DNA from: Polydactylus sextarius
Taxonomy: Eukaryota > Chordata > Actinopteri > Polynemidae
Length of the DNA stretch: 64,000 nucleotides
NCBI GenBank assembly: GCA_016801845.1
Contig: CM028912.1
Location: 7,935,501-7,999,500, forward strand
Direction: 5' to 3'
Position numbers and translations under genes: made by a program. The notes under the pieces are model-generated. The model was not told where the DNA came from. It saw only the letters and a list, made by a program, of their open reading frames with translations, and ran no database searches. Shown here piece after piece: positions 9,966-24,900 of this stretch (the stretch's first letter is position 1; each line of letters opens with the position of its first letter).

Positions 9966-12900
9966 TCAGGAGGTGGAGTTGGAGGCCGAGGCAGAGGCGG
10001 TGGTGGTGCTGGGACCTCGCTCTGTGCTGCTGCCATCTATGGGCGGGAAGAAGGAGACAATCTTCTGGTTAGGAGAGAGTGACAGAGCTTAAAGCAAAAG
10101 TCTATGTGTTCATTAATAAACAAGCTTTGCAGCATTGTCAGAGGTGACTGGGGAAATGTAAAGCAGGAAAAATAAAAGAGTAATGCTTCCTCCTCCAGCC
10201 ACTGCTGTGAGTTCAGTTACACGTTGTACCGAGCAGCTCCCGGGAGTAAATATGTGAAACTGAGCCAGTACGTTAGGTCAGTCCACTATCTCTCCTCCAA
10301 AAAAAAAAAAAAAAAACGTACATAGAAGCACTTAGTGCTCACAACATTACGTGAAGCATAACTTCAAAACTGCTCAACTTTGAATTTATTAACATCAGCA
10401 GCAAAAGAAGCCACTGCAGATGCTTTATAAGGTGATAAAAAAACAGCTGGTAGAACAGAAAACAAGTGCCTGGTGGAGGAGGTGTTGCTCTAACCTGTGG
10501 TGGCAGAGGCGTTGGTTGGGGTAGAGGCGGCGGCCTGGCTGCGGGCGTGGGCAGGGATGAGTATGGAGGCCAAAGAGGGATTACTGGACAACTCTGAAAG
10601 AGAAAAAAATTGGATGAGATACTTGTTATTCCTCTGGGGGTTGTGAGTTTATGAAACATTTTTTTATATTCTGACCGGTGTCCCCATAGACTGAAATACA
10701 CAGTGAAGATATTTAAATACCCTGGGTGGTGAAGTTGAAGAGGGAGGGCTTCTCTCTCCCATTGGGCAGTTTGACATTGGGGTCACGCAGCTCGTCAAAG
10801 AAGGAGTGTGCGCAGGCCTCTAGAGGGGTGAGTCGAGCCGTGGGCGTGTACTCCAGCAGACGAGAGCAGAGGGCGATGGCCTCTGGAGGCGTACGCGGCC
10901 GAAACACCTGAACACGGATAGACACAGGGTCAGACGTTAACTGAAGATCATGCAAAGTCTGTTCTGCAATGTTGTCCACATTTTATTACAGTTAACACAC
11001 AAACAAATGTACGTGCGCACACACACAGACATAATGTAAATGTTTCTTCCAGAAGGTTAGAAGATGAAGAGCTGATCTCCAGTGGATTTCATGGAGCTTA
11101 CAGAACTCGGTCGACTGTAACAGTTGGTGTGCAGCTGTAAGAATGAATCAATGAACGCATTTACAGCAGCGGAAAGTAGTCAACTGAACACAGTTGCTGA
11201 GAGCGACCACAGCAAGGTGCCTGGGAGCAATATGACAGTCTGCTGCTGCCTGCTGATTGGACAGCTGTTATCCAATGGAAGCGCTGTGGGTGGGACCGCT
11301 GAGGGGAAGTCAGGAAGAGAGCATATCTTTTAACCTTTTAACACCTGGTTTATACTCAACAATGACTGGGAACATGATTCGTGACGACAACATGAAGTGT
11401 AAAGCACGAGTAGTGACATGACTTTTAGTCAAAGATGGGATGTCTCATTAATATATGACTGACGGAGATACAGATTTAAGAGTGTGGAGTACTTCTCCCA
11501 AGTTATTTGTTTAACACCCACAGCAAAAATATAAATATGCAAATATAACAGCAGAGGCTCCAACAAACATTCTTTAGACTATTTGAAAAAGGAGTAAGAT
11601 TTAACAGTATAAAGCAGCTGCATGTATAGTTAACACTTCTCAGCTGATCTTTAATAAAGTTTTGATTCACGTGCAAGTGTTTTGTGACAGCTGTGTAAAA
11701 ATCAAGTCTTTATCGTGGAAGTTTGTTTTTTAACTATATTAGTCTTTGTTAAATGGATGTGATGATATGATGCTTAATGGCTGTGGAACAAGCAGACATG
11801 TTGACTTTACAAGCATGGAAAAATGTTATAGCGGTGGATCTTAAAGAAGTAAAAGGGGGGCTCCTGTACCTGTTGACTCACCTTAGTCCAAGGATGTGCC
11901 TTAATCTGGGGGAATTTGAACTCGGTGTAGTTGGGGTTCATCTCGCGGATCTGCTCTCGGGTCGGGGTGCCGAGAACCTGGACACAACGTGACAGATGGG
12001 ACAAAACGTTACACATCTCTAACTTGAAGTTGTTTATTATTATTTTTTAAATTTCATTTGTGAGAGAGAAACACAATCTTGAGTGTTGCGTATGAAGGCT
12101 TTTACACTGTGTGGGTCGCCCCCCCCGGGTCATTACCTTGATAATTTCAACCAACTGATCCACTCCACTGTCACCAGGGAAGATTGGTTGCCCTAGCAAC
12201 AGCTCTGCCAGTACACAGCCGGCTGACCACACATCTAAAGGAAAAAGGCAGGTCACCGAGAGGAAAGAAGAGGGAGATAAAAGCAAAAGAGGGGGCAGAC
12301 ATGAGCATAATTAACTCACCTTATGTCACCAACAGAGAACATGATGATATTCTATTCTCTTTATACCAAATAAATGATTAGTGGCATGCGATAAAAGGTG
12401 TGAGTTTTTAGCTTAATTGAGTAGTTTCGTGGTTAAATGTTGGACTGTGACAGCTGGGCCCAGCCTACCTATGCTGGAGGTGTAATCAGTGGCACCAAAG
12501 ATGAGCTCAGGGGCTCGATAGTAGCGAGAGCAGATGTAGGACACATTTGGCTCTCCACGGACCAGCTGCTTGGCACTGCATGCGAAATCAAAGCACATGA
12601 TCATCATCAGTATCTTCATCAGCATCAACATCTACATACTCTACTGCATTTTGGCTAAAAGAAAGGAGATATGTTACACCGGGAGCATACATCATTACCC
12701 ATAAGTCTTCGATAATATTAATACTACGTTACAGCTTTATGACCCAAGATTTTAAAGAATTACCTCAACATTTTTTGGGAAGTACTCTCTTGATCGGTAC
12801 TATACTCATGTCTGTATAGTAAATATGAGGCTACAGGGAGCAGCATGTTAGCTTAGCATAGAGTGTGGAAAAGGATGATTGTCTGAAGGTTTGTTTTTAT

Positions 12901-13719
12901 TTATTTTTTTTTAAATCTACCCATGGACACCTTTTGGTGTAAAAATACGATGTTGCAGCCTTGCAGGGGCCTTGTGTTGGACTATTTTTTCTTGTCATAG
13001 CATCATATTTACTATGGAGAAGTGAAAGTCGCATTGATCTTCTTATCTATCGCTCAGCAAAAAATAAAGTGGATAACAATATTTTGTAAAATGTCAAAGC
13101 TCTGCTTTAAATGCCAGGGAAAAAGGGAAAAGAGATATAAAAAAAAAAACAAGCCACAGTTGACTAAACTTGACTAAACGTGTGAACTGTATCTCACCTG
13201 CCAAAGTCACAGAGTTTGAGCACAGCAGTCTCTGGATCCAGCAGCAGGTTCTGTGGTTTGATGTCCCGATGGCAGATCCCAAACGAATGGATGTAGGCCA
13301 GGCTCCTGAACAGCTGGTACATGTACAACTACACACAGAAACACACACACACACAGGTTACAGCTACACATACAGCAATCTCAGTTTTCATCACAGGCTT
13401 TAAATCTGGAAGAAGAATCGATTTCAGGCCAGTCAGGTACATGACGTTTTGTCAGCAAATGTTTAGACGACAGGTTTGCACTTCTCGTATCCAGACCTTG
13501 TAGGGATTAAATGAAATGTGTTTCTGGGTCTGAACAGCCTGTTTTTCCCCTCAGATTTTAGATAGAGTGATTAATTTATTCTCTCAAACTTGACATCTCA
13601 ATTAAGGTCATTATATTCTTGCAAGATGACAAAAAACGCCTGTGTGTGTTAATATGGCGAGCCAATAAGTGTGAAGACTTCTCATCCCACATTTCCTGTG
13701 TTAATGAATATTCATATTG

Positions 13720-13767
<48 letters not shown>

Positions 13768-15918
13768 ACAGCTATGAAAGTAACTGTGAGTGCTTGTTTT
13801 GCTGTGAGGGACTGATTACTTGTAGGTGGTTTTTTTTGCTATATGACAGTCATTTAAACTGAGGAGAAGGGGGATGTGTATTGTTGTGTAATTGTAATTG
13901 ACTTGTAAATGTGTAATTGTTTTGCCTTTAAACATTGTTCTCACCTTTGTTTCAAAATGATGACTGATCTTCACCACATGCAAAAACAAACCGTTTAGAC
14001 ATTTTATCAAAACTTAATATCTTAAATTACTTAGCGTAGAGAGTGACACTCAGTTGATTTCATGTTTTTAGCGAGCAAAAGCTGCCGAAACATGTCAGCT
14101 GAATCTCTTAAGGATGCAAGACGGATTCGACTACAGAATCATGATGTGCAGAGTTTATGGGTATTTCAGGCTCTTGAGTCTTAAAACCTTAATGATTATA
14201 CCGTGCGTACCATACCTACAATTTATAGACCCCAACAGCTCACTTCACGTTCCAGACTACGTCTACATGTCTGAGCACATCCGCGGGGCAGCTGTGACTC
14301 AGGACTTGGAGCTGTCGTCCACTAATCAGATGGTCTGCATGTTGAACTGTCCTTGGCCACGATACTGCGCCCTGAATCAGCCTGCTGTTGCTGCGCTATG
14401 TATAGAAGCGCTGCATGAATTTGTGCATGACTGAAGGAATGTGACTAGTAACGTAAAGCTCCATGAAAAGTATCATGTAGACTAGAAAAGGGTTTTATAA
14501 ATGCAATCAATTTACCATCTTTAAATTCACCGAGACTCCAGAGAGATCTAGTATCAGAAAGTCTGAAATGCACAATTACTAAGGTTACAGACAAGACAGG
14601 AGATATTGACACACATACCTTGACATAAACCATGGGCAGGGTCTGTTTGGCTCGGCTGTAGTGTCTGGCCACTCTGTAGACGGTCTCCGGGACGTAATCC
14701 AGGACCAAATTCAGATACACTTCATCTTTCTGTTGGAGAGAAGCACAAAGTGGAAAAAAGAGGTTTATATGTGCACATAGACAAATCATAAGAACCGTGT
14801 GGAAAAATTATAATGCAAGTAAAAATCAAATGAAGTCAAGACAAAGACACAGAGTAAGATGCGTTATTGTTTTTTTTTTTTTTTGAGAATATTTTCCTTG
14901 TCTCCTTCCTCCATATCTGTCTGCAGTTTATCTTCTTAGCTGACAAGTATCTCTCCCTGATGAAAGAAGCTGTTTTCAAGCTGATGTAACTGATGCTCTT
15001 TTTTTTTTTTTTTTTTCCAACACATATTTCTACGGCTCGCTTTGGGATTCGCCCCCTTGCGTACTGTGGATCCATTGTGCAGGACTCTTCTCCCGAGGGC
15101 AGGAAACACACAAGCATGCGTCATAAAAGCATGTACTCTCCGACGGTGGCCGCAGACAATGATATCATTTCCTCATTTCCTGGTTGGACGAGGCCTGCGT
15201 CGGAAGGGCGGGGATTGTTACACGTTTCGTTACTCTGGAGCCGGAGCACGCTGACCCTGAAAGGATGCTGGATGTGTGGCTTCTCCACCCAATTATTCTA
15301 GGACTTCCTTTTTCCTTTGATTCTGAGTTAGCTAGCATTGACTCATGGGGTGTTTCTGGTGAAACTATTGTTCTAGACCCATAAGTCACAACTGCAAATC
15401 ACACTCACGCCTAACTCATACTGACTTACAACAGAGCAAACATATTTCTAAATCACTTTAGAGCGTGACAACGCAAATTACTCACACATACTACTCAAGT
15501 ATGTCACTATCTTGGGGTGACCACACATCTGGTAAAAAAAAAAGTTAAATTACCAGAATATGTGCATTTATATCAATGTGACATGACCATTAAAGTCAGT
15601 TATTATTTTATGTTTTATTTTCTAAAAACAAATCCAACAAACATCGGTTTACCCCTCTCTGTTTTTTTCCCCCAATTCCCCTACTCTGTCTGTGACACTC
15701 TGCACCAAGACCACTGCTTCCTGTGAAACAATAAATGTTAAAAAGTGGATCACATATAAATAGTTTCTTTTCGGCCAAACCGTAACAGCAGCACCAGCCT
15801 TATAAAACACCAATGGTCATGACCAGGGGAAGAAGCACAACCTTTTTTTTTTCCTCCGCTTTGATACTCTCAGCTCAGGTGTCAGATATTTGCAGGTTTC
15901 TCCCTTTCCCTGCCGGGA

Positions 15919-15967
<49 letters not shown>

Positions 15968-18900
15968 CCATTGAGGGAACATGAACAGCTAAACCGAAAA
16001 CCACAAACTGACAACTCTGTCAGCGGCCCAGCAGGAGACACAATCCACTGCGTGGTAGGATTTCATGATTTTATATGTGCCCGTACGCAGCTAGGCCACA
16101 TACTGTGTTTTTACCTGATCGTGTACAAAAATGTTCAGCAATTTCCTGAAACAGGAAGCGACTGGAGGCTTTATTTACGTTATTTAAACAGGGGCGAACA
16201 ATGCATTAGCTGCGGACTATTTTCAGCAGGACACAGCAGACACACATTTAGTCCTTGTGTCAGTATTTATGGGAGCAGGATGGTGTATTAACCCAAAATG
16301 AACCTCTATGCCAGTAATCATAATGATGAAATATGTCAACCAGGGTAATATTGTGACTCATGTATGTGTTAATCGGTTCCAGTCAACAAAAAGGGCTGAA
16401 TGGCACAGAGGGATAATTTAAAGCACTTGCCTGTGGGTATAAGTCCTGTTTAGGTGCTTGTAATCATGTAATGTTCATCTTCTTTCACCAGCTGACCAAC
16501 TGAAGCTGTGACTATTGACCTCTCAGTCTAATCTGGGTCAAAAATATTTGAGATTATATCACCAGGGAGCTGGATTGTACCAGTGAGAAGTGAGCACCTA
16601 GTGGCGCATGTAGTCATATAAATGGTCGGAAAAATCAGTGTCTGTCAGCGACGTCAACGGTCTTTCTAACATCCATCTCAGGCAGTGAATGTGAACGGCG
16701 TTGGTTCTCTGTAGGTCTGTGAAGCCACAATGAGTGAGCTGGTGATGAGGTCCCAGACAGAGAGTGTGTGTGTGGTACACTTGTGTCAGCTCAATGCCCT
16801 TCTTTGTAGAGACTGCTCTCTCCCGCTCACATTGAGACGATTAGACACGTATGAAAAAGAAAACTCCGAGGGCTGTGAGAGAGTTGCACACGCACATGGC
16901 TGCAGATGCTGGTGACAAAGAGCAGCATTTTCTAAACAGCTTTTCGAGCCATTTACACACTCATCTGTCACTGGCGTCGCCCTCAACCCCATTACACTCT
17001 TTCTCAGTTTTTCTGTGTGCATATTGTGTGCACCCATTGCTCCTTCACCAGAAAAACTCCCATTGATAACATTTGTGACGGCTACAGAGGCCGCTCCGCC
17101 TCCTGCTAGCGCCACCAAAGCTATATTTAGCCTAGCAACAGCGATGACTCACTTCCTGCCTCACTACAAAGCCACTTCCTTGGCTTGTTCCCAGATAGCT
17201 AGCCTAGAGGGGATCTGATTGGCTGCATGCTCACTCCCAGCTAAATAATTCAGCCTCTAATTTGCCGAGAAGATCGCTTGCACCTGAACAACTGGCTCTG
17301 TCGTCTATCAGCAATAATCACAATGCTACGTTGTGTAAAAGAATGAGATTGATGGAATCAGTGCAACATGTAACATACAGCTCACATGTTTCCACAAGTG
17401 TTGTTGTTCCAGGAGATTAATACGTGTCTGCGTTTCCTGGTCTTGTGCTCCCCGTTGAGAGCGGCAATCATGTTACACGTACATGAATTCATATGAGACA
17501 TTTGTGTGGGTTAATGAGTCTGTGAAATCAAATCATTAAGTGCAACGAGCAAACGACTCGCTCTAATCTCAGTACATTTTTCCTTGAGCCACAGAAACCA
17601 CCCAGTTCCCCAGACTCACAGTGAGTCATCATTTTAGTACATAGTAGTAAGATAGTGAGGATTTACGAGACTTCAACAAGACAGATGGCGTCAAGGATTC
17701 AAGATTTCTGCTCATATTCTGCTTTACTGGCCCATTTTATCAAACAAAATCTGCAATTAATCAAATGATCACAAAGTCGTTTCCAAACAGAGAAGCTGCG
17801 GCGATGAGAGCATCTGAAGGTTCAGACCTTGACTCGTTTTGTAATTCAGCCCAATGTGAAAATATAAATTTCTGTCAATTCTAGTCAGTGGTGTATTTTT
17901 CAAGGCCGACACCGACATAACTAAAGAAAACAGCTGTGAAGAAGAAAGAAAGAAAAACCTCATCTCAAGTTTCATGTGCCAAATAGGCAAAGTGGACAAA
18001 CTGATCCCCAGAGATGTTAAAACCTCCAGTGTGACTGGCTGACATTTCTTTGCAAGTAATTTTATTCACCAGAAATATTTGTAGCAGTTTTCAAAGGTGG
18101 GAGCAGGTTTATAACCTCATCCTGCAGCTTTTTTTTTTTTTTTTAAGAAGAAGTTTGTTCAAATCTTTTTTTTAATTAGGCTCTTTGTCCAATGGTCAAT
18201 GAATTGTAATTATATAGATCTTGAAACGTGAACTTTTTTTATTATTTTAAAGCTGTTTACTCACCCAGCTGTCAGTGTAGCATGACTGTGTGTATGTGTG
18301 TGTGTGTAAATCAAGATATGTTTTGGGAAGCAACAGCAGCATCTTACATCACCTCTCAGTGCCACTGCATATTTTTAAAGAGTTAAAAAATCAACCTGCT
18401 ATTTGCTGATCTGCCTACGCTGTTTGGACTAGTGGCCTTCTGTTTGAACAGTATTATACAAGTGGTTAAAGGGTAAAAGCAAAAGCACACTGTGTGTGTC
18501 GAGCGTGCCACATGCCAGCAGTTGCGTAAGACACATGCTGACAGTTACAGCTGCGGTGGTCCGAACCTGTCTCACAGCTGTATGCAATGTGAACTGTCAC
18601 ATGAGGACACGAGCAGCACCTACGCACACTTGACCTGACCTCTTCTTATCTCTTTGTCTTCTTTAACTTTTTTTTTTTTTTTTTTCATCTATCCATCAAC
18701 ATTTCTGCAGAAATCATCCTTTTCCAGGTGACGTTACCTTTTCCCTACTTCACCAGCAACCCCTCCTCCTTCCCTTTTCTAACTCTGGACTCGATGGGTG
18801 GTAAATCCCCATACCAACAACATGGTGCCAGTCTCCATAATTAGCCTGGAGTCATACGGTGAAGGAGGGTGGGGGGGGGGGGGGAAGAAATGGATACATG

Positions 18901-21900
18901 AAAGGAAACTCAGGAGGAGGGGAATGAAAAGGTGTAAAGGTGAAAGCAATCGGAGATACAGACAAAAGTTGTGGATTATCAAAATGACAAGACGCTGTGA
19001 CTGCAAAAGTCAACTTGTGAAGGAGCGGGGTCATTACTGTGACAAGTCACTGCTGTCAGTGTGTCACTATATCAAGAATGAAGCTGTGATTCCCCGAGGT
19101 GAGTGGGCTCATGCCATCACACGCGGGGTGGAGATAGGGTGGAGCTTTCAGCATGGAGAGGAGGGCTCGGGTAAATCTATAATTAACTGACACCCTCTTC
19201 TCTGGCAAATAAATGCCCCCTGCTATCTCTCAGTCCCCTCTCCTTACACCCAACACCTCTCCCCCCTCCCTAATCCCCAACAGCTTTCCCTGGCCTCAGT
19301 AGGTGTGCAACAGGGAAGCATTCCTAACTGCAGTGTCATGGGTATAGTCTCGACAGCATGTGTGCCAGGTCCATGTGTGTCTATATTTGACACATGGACC
19401 TCTGCCTGTTTGTCAGCGAGCTGAATGACATAGTCCAGCCTTGTAGTCTCCAGGGGACCTCTGATGGTTGACAGGGGCAGACAGAGAGGCAGCGGAGAGA
19501 GCGATTTCCCTGTCACGATATACTGTATGTACTAATGTATTCATTAAGACCAAAGTAGGCTAGAAGGCAGACATAACAATGCGAGATGGTGGAGCTGACA
19601 AGCTCAGACGGCAACAAAGGAAGCTTAAAAAAAAAAAAAAAATAGGACGAAAGTAGCTAAAGACAGTCTGTAGCTGAACAGTAATTGCAAATATGATGGC
19701 ATTTGCTAGGTTGTTAGACAGTATAATGACTATGAGAGAAAAGCTAAGCTTTACTACTCTCACTGAAGCCAAATTTTCAGGCATTTAAACACTCAGTAAA
19801 GCCGGAAAACCTTTAGAGGATGAAAGAACTAGTGGTCAGAAAGAAACGTTCTTCAAGCCGGCGGAGAGAGAGCAACAAGAGGGAGATATATGTTTTTTTC
19901 TTTCTTTTTAGGAAGAAGAATTATTTAGCTACATGGCAGAAATGGTAATACATAGAGTATCCAAACATCTTTACTTCACTTTAATGATTCATTCTACCTT
20001 TTATTTTACAACTACGAAGCAATGTGGTCAATTTCAAATTATTACAGGGGCACTAATTGAAAATCAAATCAAATCAACTACAAATTTTACACAGACTTTA
20101 TGAGCCTGCTACAAACAGTTACTTCAAAACCTAATGACGGCTTGTATCAACTGATAGGTTGAAGTACTGAGGCTCAACATAACTTTCCTTTTTCCTCATT
20201 GTGCCTCAGAGTATCAGAAAAATATTCTTTTGGTGAATAGAAACTCTTCTTTGAGTTGAGAGGATGGGGTTGTACGCAAGAGGGAGGAGGAGGAGGAAAA
20301 GACCGACCTTATCTCCGCTTGAGTAGAAGAAGTAGCGCAGACGGACTATGTTGCAGTGGTCCAGCTTCCTCATGATCTGCAGCTCACGGTTCTGGAAAGA
20401 AAAACATGAAGGACACATGTTAGATTTTACTTAAAAGTGAGTCTGGTGGCATTTAGAGGACATTGAAAGTTTAAATAGCACAATGTTCACGTGTTCACTA
20501 CCAGACGGACACTTGACTCGACCACGACTCTGTGCCAGTTTGTCAGAAATCAGGAATGTTAATAAATGGAAAAATGGACATTCATTCGTTTATGAAAAAG
20601 CTTGATCCCGGGGGATAAAAGATGACGACAAAATGATGTATTGTGTGGCATGTTGCCTGTTTCCATAAAAGGGACCAATAACTACAGAGAAAAGTTGTCA
20701 CAGATTACAGAGAGAAATGAAAAAACTTGCTTGTTTTGTGGTGTGATGGGCCAAAGGGTCACTGTAACAAAATGTAAGCACTGAAACCTGATAGAGCACT
20801 CTATCTATATTCATATACAGTGTGTCCATGCAGAAAATGTTTGTGCATATGGACTTTCTCAAGGGTGGGCAGGAATTCAAGCATTACATAAAGCTTTAAC
20901 AGCTCCATTATATTTCACATTTTCTCCTTCCTTCTCCAGTCTCCTTCTCTCCCGCCCCCCTCTTTATCACAGCGCTTTGTGTTGACTTAATCTAAAGTGT
21001 TTGTATAACATTTGGAAAGTGAGGACATCACTGCAGAGAGACTGATGGAGGATGGTTAGAGTCCAGAAAGCAGAAAATGAACCAGAACACTGGGCTAAAA
21101 GTACAAATCAGTTTCAGTAAAAATAGACTCATTACATCATAATTGGACTTTTGCTTTAGAAGGCGTGTGCAAACTTTTTGGCGTGGTCATGATAACAGCA
21201 CGGAGCATCCATACAGCGCAGTGACATGAACATTAATATTCTGAAGAGAAGATGTGCTATGGTTGCTCAGGTTTTAGTTGGGAGTTAAGCTTTAAATAAA
21301 ATAAATACTTGTTTTTCCTAAAAATCTGTGTAAACACAAATAACTTTTAGTATAATATAAAAGCCAAAATATACCTGTTTTGTTATTAGCGGTTTCTGTG
21401 GTGAGGACGGTGAAAACATGGAGGAAATTAGAATTTCAGAACACAGAATATGATTAATATAACTTACTGACTCACCGGCTTGCCAACTAATTCGCTGCAT
21501 GATGTTAATGAATGCTAAGCTAACCGGCTCACAAACAAATATGTGACTTGTGCCGTTGTTCAACCAAACAAGAAGCTGGCAGACTGTAAACTTTCAACCA
21601 CTCAACCTTGACTGTGTGTTTGCCGATTATTTCCAGGAAGAAATGGTTGATGATGAATTGCAGGATGTGTGATCTGTTAGCAGCTGCCAGCAGATTGGAC
21701 AATGATTAGACAAGTGTTTGAATGAATGAGAAAATACTGATCATTATTTGATATCTGCCGCTCATCTCACTTTTTTTTTTTCTTTTTAAATGAGCGATTA
21801 ATTTACATGGCTAATTACGTGGGGCTGCATGAACAATTATTTTCATTATTGATTCTGAATGTGACAGATTTGAACCACCCACTTTCTCATTAGTGGACGA

Positions 21901-24900
21901 CCCACCCCAACACTACCACATCATCAAACGCAATATAGTTGACAAAATAGTGAGAAACGGTTTGTGATGCCAGCTGACTGATTGGGTGACTAATGAGATC
22001 CCCCATTATGTGGGTCAGGCCCACACTGGCTGGCGCACACACACACAGAGATACACCGCTGTCCTTCAACGCTGTCCTGCCACTTTATGAGGATGTAATG
22101 CCCTCTCATTTATTTTTTAACAAAGCAGAGTGAGCTGTCTGACCACTAAAGAAGACCTTGTCATGCGAGGCAGAAGCAGCAGAGCAGAGCATCTTTTAGG
22201 TCAATAATCTGGTATAGACAACCTCCCCCATCTCCCGCTGACTAATTCACTTACAAGCAAATGCATGTGATTCTAACAACCCCCAACCCCCCTTTGCATT
22301 TTCACACACAGCATAAAGTGACATCATAGTGTGTGGGTCACAGACCAGCCGTCGAACCATCGTGCACTGCAGGCAACGCCCTCATCTTCTTGCAGTGGCT
22401 TAGTGGGAGTGTTTGTGGTTGTGTTTTGCTCCATTACTGCGTGTGTGTGTGTGTGTTGCTATGTGTGAGAAAGGTGGTACCATATGGAGGAGGAGCAGAC
22501 AGGCTGTTCAGTAAAGCCCTGCCCAGCTCCAGTTATACTGCAGTCAGTCTTGCTGATCTGTCATCCTCCAGTGTGTCAGCAGAGCAGCCAGCAGAGACAG
22601 CGAGAGACAGATGGAGAGAAGAAGAAGAAGGAGTAAGAGAGAGAGAGAGAAAGAGACAGAACGCCTCAGTTGCTGCTAGAAGTGCAACACCTGAGCGCTT
22701 CATTCTGCTGATGTGCTGTATACTGCCAGACAAATCCACATCCAGTTTCCAAAAAAAAAGATTAACAGCACAGAGCAAACGCACAACACCCACATACAAA
22801 TGTTTCACTGTTCTAGTTAGGAAATAGCTTACAGATAATATTAGACAGAGACAGTGAATCAAACCATAAAGGATGGGGTTATTATTAATATTTTAAATGT
22901 TTTGTAATGTCGATAAATCTCACAAAACAATGTGCACAGGCTTGTTGACACCAGAAAATAACTTGATAATGTGGAGACTACTGATAGAGATAATTGGTGG
23001 TGGCCACATTAGCTGATGAGTTAACAGCTAACACACTGGTCCACTGGGAACTGGGGCTGCACGATTTTAGAAAAAAGCAATATCCAATAATGTTGAATGC
23101 TGCGATAAATAAACAAATACTTAAGTATATGGGATTAATGTCTTTCTGCTTTGAGTTTGCTGCTAACACAGACAGTGAGTTAACTACACAGACACAAGGG
23201 AAAAAAAATGAAATGTATTACTTTCTCCATTATTTCCGAAATCACAGGTACTTACAGAGAACCTGTGTTTGTAACATGTCATCTCTCGTGTCTAAAATAT
23301 TTCCAAGCTGAGTCGTTCTTTATGGCATCTTGGACAGTCAGACTCCATCTGCTTGCCTAAATAAATTGATACGCAGAGCTTGAACGCAAAGCACATGGAA
23401 ATAAACTATTTATTACAGTTCAATCAGACTTTTTTCCATATGCACATTGTGAATGTTGACATGTTTGCAGCCCTACTAGGAACCTGCCTTTTCCATTTGC
23501 TCTGAACTGTCCGTACACTCTGCTCTGGTGCTCTGATGCTCTCACACATTATGTTGTAAGAGTTAAAGAGATATTGGAGAAGGAAAAAGTACTTTGAGCC
23601 ATCTAGCTTGCACAATGCCAAATTATCATTTTTCTTAGCACAGCTAGCAGGACAATGAGATCACACTATCTACTTAAAAGTATACTTGTCTTTAAACAAT
23701 GTCTGTGTTGAGTAGTTAATGGATAATTTACTATTGTACTACTGGTCTAGTTTAACTATTTCAATCAGGCAAATACAGGTATCACATCAGGACTTGGAAT
23801 CAGCAGATATTCAATATTAAAAAAGAAATGTGGATCAGGAGCCAGAAAAGCTGATCAGGACGTCCCTATTGGGAGTGAATGTATTTTCAGCTGTAGGTAT
23901 ATTAATACACATTTAGTTACAGCAACAGGACGGTGCAATGAAAATAACATACACCGTCCATCTTTATCATGATGTAAGAACATGTCAGTCACTGCAACAC
24001 TGAAGCTCTGATGTGTTTTAATAGACTTTAATAAAGTACTTTGACCACACATGCATAACACTTGGACGAAGTTAATCAGAGAAAGTAGCTAACGGTTGTA
24101 GTTATTACATGTGTTCAAAGAAATATAGTAAAAATATGCAATGTTGCATAAGAGCGACTATTGGCAGACATGCTGTCATTATGTGTGTGTGTGTTTGTTG
24201 GTTCTAATGTGAGCATCCATTTTCCAATAGGCTGATATATGATCCTTTAGATGCGAGAGGAGAAGGACCCATCCCATAATGCACCAGGAGCAGACTGGAC
24301 TGTAAGCCCACCAAGATTGTCTCACACATTCATCAGCTACACCCGAACACAGAGCCTATTCATATGATTACCGTGTGTGTGTGTGTGTGTGTGTGTGTGA
24401 GACTGAGAGTATATAAAGCATTCAAACATGTTGTTCTGCTCACACTTCACAGAGAAGCGCCCGATCAGACAGAATAAAAACAGAAGTGTGAAGAAAAAGC
24501 TTTTGAAGAGGAGGAATAAAGAAAATAGAGAACAGGTGTTTGGTTGTGTGTTTGTGTGTAACAGGGTATGCACACACACACACACACACACACTTGACGG
24601 CGCGTGTTTAGCAGTCATGTGAGGAGTCTTAGCTCTTGTTTAGCTCTCATTTTTTTCTAAGAAGCCGCTCACAAGGAAGGACAAGTCGAGCACGTACAAG
24701 CAGAGAGAGACAGAAAAGGAGACACGCAGGAGCACTAAAAGAAGAAAAAAATGTGTGATCTTCGGCTGACCACTGAGCTGCTTTACACTGCAACCTGCCA
24801 GTGTGCGCTAACCACAAGCTAATCACGGGCTAACAGGAAGAGCAAGATGTGACTTCACTGCAGTCTGCTCAAGTCACAAAGAATGAGTGAGAGTGCGTCT

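Larger units (their letters stand above)
10037..14618 (-). other. gsk3b: gsk3b introns 4-10, mostly compact, no gene seen
   Basis: Introns lie at 13329-14618, 12576-13197, 12235-12468, 11978-12136, 10908-11881, 10594-10720 and 10037-10494. They hold one (TG)n run (13723-13766) and one worn fish repeat (about 12765-12870), both listed separately. If intron 9 were retained, the frame would read two more residues and stop after FTTQGI. Nothing else is recognisable. Confidence 0.7.

Noticed and set aside
9809..10036. Proline-rich frame starting at gsk3b exon 11 (MAAAQSEVPAPPPP)
   Set aside because: It is the wrong reading frame of the last gsk3b exon. The phase set by exon 10 gives DGSSTERGPS and the conserved end ASASASNSTS.
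10908..11881. Neuron-specific GSK3B microexon (13-residue insert) between exons 8 and 9
   Set aside because: I looked for a minus-strand stretch that could encode the known insert and found none. It may be absent or too diverged to see.
16390..16480. tRNA-SINE-like wording ('ggctgaatggcacagagggataa')
   Set aside because: No convincing A and B boxes with correct spacing and no tail. Too weak to call.
22333..22827. 164-codon plus-strand frame in gsk3b intron 2
   Set aside because: It runs through a TG repeat and a GA-rich stretch and gives low-complexity, unrecognisable protein. Treated as chance.
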